From NCBI GenBank assembly GCA_013368445.1, contig JAACJO010000008.1, positions 1,488,001 to 1,552,000 of the forward strand: 64,000 nt of DNA, written 5' to 3'. The notes beneath the pieces are model-generated. The model saw nothing but the letters and a program-made list of their open reading frames with translations. It ran no database searches and had not been told where the DNA came from. Below are positions 60,621 to 64,000 of the stretch, piece after piece. Source of the DNA: Leucocoprinus leucothites (taxonomy: Eukaryota; Basidiomycota; Agaricomycetes; Agaricales; Agaricaceae). The translations under genes were made by a program, and so were the position numbers. How positions within the stretch are numbered: the first letter of the stretch is position 1; each line of letters opens with the position of its first letter.

Positions 60621-61866
60621 CCCGTGTTTCTGCCAGTGGATTAGCGGAAATGTGTGCATTGAAAAAAGGCGTCTACTTTCACAAGTTATAACCATTGTTG
60701 ATGTATTTGTGGTTGGTGGACATTTCAAGGATCAACCTGGTTTAAGAAGAGCGATACGAATGGTAATGACACTTCTGGTCTGCGAATAGCAACACTGGGT
60801 TTATCATTGTATGATGCGGCTACGGTCACCAGCGTGCAGGAGACATTGCGCCGGCGGCTTCCAACTGACCTCGTACACTGGTTTGTTTCCGATAAGAAGC
60901 GACAGCTGAATCAACTTATTGCTCCGCTCGCGTGCATTGATCATGTGGCATGCTTTCAGGTATATTATAGTGACAGGGTTTCGGCTAGGCTGGGAAAGCG
61001 CCGAAATCATCATTTCTAGCCATTTTCTATTTTTAGTACCGAGGGCCCCGTTCGTCTCGTACCACCGTTATCGAGCTCGCGTTTTCGTACTCTCAAATAT
61101 CATCTTTCTCGCATATTATCGTGACACATGGTCCCTCTCGAACTCGTTACCTTTTTTTTTTACAACATCACTCAGCCTGGGTTTTAGAGATGATAGTAGG
61201 GCCGCAAATCGTAAGTCCATCTGAAATCTCACGAACGTGAAGGCCAGATCGTCACATCTTCGTTTCGTTGCTGATTTATCTTGTGTTCGTGACCCATCCT
61301 TTGAATAGAGCACCTGAAATAAGTAGTCTAATTAGCAAAGCACAGTCGCACAGTCGCCGAGTCTTCTCTAGGGGATCATAGCCGCCTGAACAGTCTATTT
61401 CTAAGTAGTTGCATAGAACCACAGAAAAGTGAAATATCGGGCCCTTATAATTGCCCCCGGGGCTTCGGTTCTTGCGGATTTATAACATCTCCCTATATAA
61501 TGCAGTATTTTCACTCGTTCACTTGCCGAGTAGTATTAATAAGAAAAAACCTGGGGCTGTTTCATCGTAAGTCAGCTGAGCCAACGATGCTATTGCTATG
61601 TGTTGTGAATGTATACTTAGAACCCTATATGACTCGGAAACGTGGGTAACAAAATCATGAGCCATAGAAACGTGGGCTTCTGTTTCGCGAACCAGCCTAT
61701 TCAGTTGTGGACGCCGGCGCAATGAGACCTTAGACATATGTAAACTTAGAACTAGAAATTTCTGATCGTTCTGATTGCTCTGAGCGCTAGGTATTCCAGC
61801 CTGGCACTATTTAAATGCACGCGTACTCAGCTACATACCAGCTCGAAGTTGAAGCTGGAATTCGTC
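60374..61866. other. spacer between tandem secreted protein genes
   Basis: About 1.5 kb. The first and last thirds belong to the duplicated segments; 60800-61230 is unique with only short unsupported frames. Confidence 0.4.
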
Positions 61867-62815
61867 ATGAAATCTTTCGCCATTTCTCTTTTTGCAGCTG
61901 CAGGAGCTCTTGCTCAGTTAATTATCAACACCCCGTAAGTCCCTGGTGTTTGCTGTTATCTGATGACTTTTATACTTACTAGCAGTCAAGTGCCAACGCA
62001 GTAGCCTGTGAGCCACTCCTGCTCACCTGGTCAGGAGGAACTGGTACTCGATCTTTCCTACACATTCTTCACGTTCAAGAACTTATCTACCGGCTGCTTT
62101 TAAACAGCACCTTATTTCCTGGTCTGTATCCAGCTCTGAGCCTCCAAAACACCTAAAAGCTGACGTCTTTTGTTTGTTTAAAAAACAGACGTAAGCAGAA
62201 ATCTGTATTCCACTTGTAACTGCCACACAGGCATCTCACTGGATATCAGCGTTCTCCCCGGTAATAATCCTAGCGCGAAGCCTCTAGAAGACTTGGGTTC
62301 ACAGACTGGTCACTCTTTCACTTGGTTTGTTGACATAGCTGCAGGTATACCTCCTTCCAGTTTCCAGCACCCTTTTGTTGGCCTTATATGAATCACTTCT
62401 AGGTACCCAAGTCGGCTTAACTCTCAAAGATAGCACCGGTGCTGTGGCGCAATCCGCCTCGTTCACGATCAAACCTGGTGGTAAGTACATCTGAAAGTGC
62501 CTCAACGTGAACGAGAATTAGTGCTCATTCAATGATCTACTCTCCAAACCCTCAGACAACACATCTTGCTTGTACTGATCCGGTACATGGACTGTTGTAT
62601 AGCTTCTATGGCTGCGTTTTAGTTCGCAATGGAATGGTGTGATGTGCTGCTATAGCATTCGGCCCAAAAGTCAAGATGCATTCACGAGTCGCTATGGTTA
62701 TATCTGAAACGGAAAAAATACAGAAAAAACGAGGGCTCCAAAAACTATTTTCTATTTTCACGATCAATTCCAAAAATACCAGCTACGTCAAGTCCGCCTG
62801 AAATTGATGGTAAAC
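61240..62815. repeat. tandem duplication, copy B
   Basis: Counterpart of 59060-60620. Upstream, coding and downstream blocks are collinear with copy A. Confidence 0.65.
61867..62571 (+). pseudogene. secreted protein, copy B, with probable frameshift
   Basis: The start MKSFAISLFAAAGALAQLI is an intact signal peptide, and exon 2 begins ANAVACEPLLLTWSGGTGT, as in copy A. Then at about 62047-62055 there is one base more than in copy A (ACTCGATCTTTCC against ACTTCATTTTCC), and the reading moves out of register (RSFLHILHV instead of SFSYTFSIS). Later exons are collinear with copy A (LGSQTGHSFTWFVDIAAG, TQVGLTLKDSTGAVAQSASF, end DNTSCLY), and their splice sites look normal. So the gene is either freshly broken or affected by a base error. 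If the insertion is not real it would encode a normal secreted paralogue. Confidence 0.6.
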
Positions 62816-63155
62816 CATTGTTAAAGCTGCTATCACACGTTTCTGGATTAGTGGAAACAGTGTGTGCATCAAACGAGACGACGTCTATTTAAAATCGCTG
62901 TTGATGTATTGAAGTATGGTTAGTGGTCATTTCCAGGATCAACCTGTCCGCAAAACCCAGCAGACTTAATAACACACTATGGTCTACAGATAGACAATAG
63001 AGGTGGTCAAACACAGCCGAAGTGTAACCTATCAGTTATCAATTCACAACCCAGAGCTTCAGATAAACGTGTAGGCTACTGAAGGCCAATGATACACTTC
63101 CGGTCTCGACAATGTACTACCGTTATCCATGACGACCCGCAAAACGATGGCATTC
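62572..63155. other. intergenic region, no gene seen
   Basis: About 580 bases; the left part belongs to the duplicated segment. Confidence 0.4.
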
Positions 63156-63350
63156 TTAGGGGGTGCAACAGGTCCAGCATCCGTTGACTTCTTGCGACGC
63201 TCCCGGGAAGGGGCACGGCAGAGGTCCCGACGCACAAAGGCCGAGGTTACAGTTAGGATACTGTGGACTACGGGAGTCGATGACTGCTGATTGAGTTGTC
63301 CACGCTAGCGCTAAGGCAGGCAACAGGAGCGAGCGGCAATTGAAAAACAT
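63156..63350 (-). CDS. small secreted cysteine-rich protein, six-Cys module
   Basis: 64 residues from the ATG at 63350. The signal peptide MFFNCRSLLLPALALAWTTQ is followed by SAVIDSRSPQYPN, then CNLGLCASGPLPC and the end GCWTCCTP. Cys spacing is C-x4-C-x6-C-x11-C-x2-C-C, the same module as in the genes at 9439 and 10638, more than 50 kb away, including the GCW-x-CC ending. An upstream in-frame extension through a short exon is possible but not needed. Function unknown. Confidence 0.72.
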   Translation of the reverse strand: MFFNCRSLLLPALALAWTTQSAVIDSRSPQYPNCNLGLCASGPLPCPFPGASQEVNGCWTCCTP

Positions 63351-63735
63351 GGTCTGGAGAGTGGTGGGGCATATGGGTAAAAATAAGGGGTATTACTGAA
63401 ATCTGGAGAAGACTTACCGGTGGTACGGAAGCAAGACGAATGTGGGCCTTAAGCGGTGCCATGGTTAGCTTTAAAAGGGTTTTTACGCCGAAAATCAGGG
63501 CGCTGATTGGGTTCGGCGGTGAATTTAAGGAACACAAGACAATTTGACTTCCTCATCCTCGGGTCGGCAGAAGATTGATATCAGCACCTGACCGTGTCGG
63601 TGTATCAGCTGGCACGAGCGGCGATAAAGAGCCTTGAAAAGACTGTTTGATTATCCACACAATGACGCTTCATCTGCTGTATATGAATACAAGTACTTAT
63701 TACAGGGGTATGGCATGTAAAAACCACTGCATCAT
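63351..63735. other. short intergenic region
   Basis: About 385 bases between the six-Cys gene start and the AA9 gene stop, both on the minus strand. No other feature seen. Confidence 0.4.
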
Positions 63736-64000
63736 CTATCCACGCCAGGGACGGGGACCAGGGACCTAAAATGGGGATGTAATGAATGGATGATCTACAT
63801 CGGAACCGCCATGAGGATCACTTACGGTGTAAGAAGTTGGGATGGGATAGTAGATGTTGACAGTCAAGCCGGGATCTGTTCGCCGTCTGAGCAAAGATCG
63901 AAGGCAGCTCTGCACATTGACGCACCTGATGCAGAGGCATATCCTGGGATAGAGACCTTAGGAGGATTTCCGCTACCGCTGCCAGTAATACGGATCTGAG
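63736..64000 (-). CDS. AA9 lytic polysaccharide monooxygenase, C-terminal part
   Basis: Three partial exons (63926-64000, 63826-63875, 63736-63765) on the minus strand, cut by the right edge. Spliced sequence reads QIRITGSGSGNPPKVSIPG, then YASASDPGLTVNIYYPIPTS, then YTVPGPRPWRG and a stop. This is the usual C-terminus of AA9 copper enzymes that cleave cellulose oxidatively (pattern KVSFPGAY--DPGI-INIY---YTIPGP). The 50-nt intron 63876-63925 is needed: without it the frame meets a TGA. The copper-binding N-terminal His and the rest of the domain lie outside the window, so activity cannot be judged. Confidence 0.75.

Noticed and set aside
63790..63999. Plus-strand 69-codon frame at the right edge
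   Set aside because: It is antisense to the AA9 C-terminus, whose splicing and family motifs are convincing.

Overview
The window looks like nuclear DNA of a filamentous basidiomycete, most likely an Agaricomycete. Genes are split by many short GT-AG introns of about 45-60 nt. Families seen include an F-box protein with the mushroom-type coiled coil and F-box arrangement, a membrane-anchored GH5 exo-beta-1,3-glucanase, a TEA/ATTS transcription factor, an AA9 copper oxygenase, a DUF2828 protein, expanded dynamin-like GTPases and several small secreted cysteine-rich proteins. No species can be named from the sequence alone.

Layout. 1-6577 (minus): UTP20, a large ribosome-biogenesis scaffold, cut by the left edge. 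7268-8630 (plus): membrane-anchored glycosyltransferase-like protein. 9439-14296: four small secreted protein genes in two families, one with a six-cysteine module ending in C-x2-C-C and one with a CPT-W...GPVCDPN repeat. 14396-17047: two copies of a roughly 0.95 kb segment, each with a tiny Cys-rich, QPVH-repeat gene; a broken fragment of the next gene sits between them. 17657-19415 (minus): membrane-anchored histidine-acid-phosphatase-like protein. 20345-22648: compact SRP72 and a pinin-domain protein on a short divergent promoter. 22.7-27.7 kb: gene-poor. 27676-30370: exo-beta-1,3-glucanase. 30.4-34.0 kb: gene-poor. 33978-35489: TEA/ATTS factor. 36587-40421 (minus): neutral ceramidase. 41186-42913 (minus): F-box protein. 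45089-46473: geranylgeranyl diphosphate synthase, convergent with TRM44 tRNA methyltransferase (46667-48296, minus). 49116-55853: two tandem dynamin-like GTPases. 56108-58381: DUF2828 protein. 59632-62580: tandem pair of secreted proteins. 63156-63350 (minus): another six-cysteine protein. 63736-64000 (minus): C-terminus of an AA9 lytic polysaccharide monooxygenase.

The genes do not form one pathway. Housekeeping genes (UTP20, SRP72, TRM44, pinin-like, GGPP synthase) alternate with wall and environment genes and with recently duplicated lineage-specific genes. A cross-cutting observation is that at least six genes (UTP20, TEA factor, ceramidase, second dynamin, DUF2828, second secreted protein) carry one apparent lesion each: an indel, a lost splice acceptor or an in-frame stop. 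Because this includes the essential UTP20, base-level assembly error or an inactive haplotype must be excluded before any single one is called a pseudogene.
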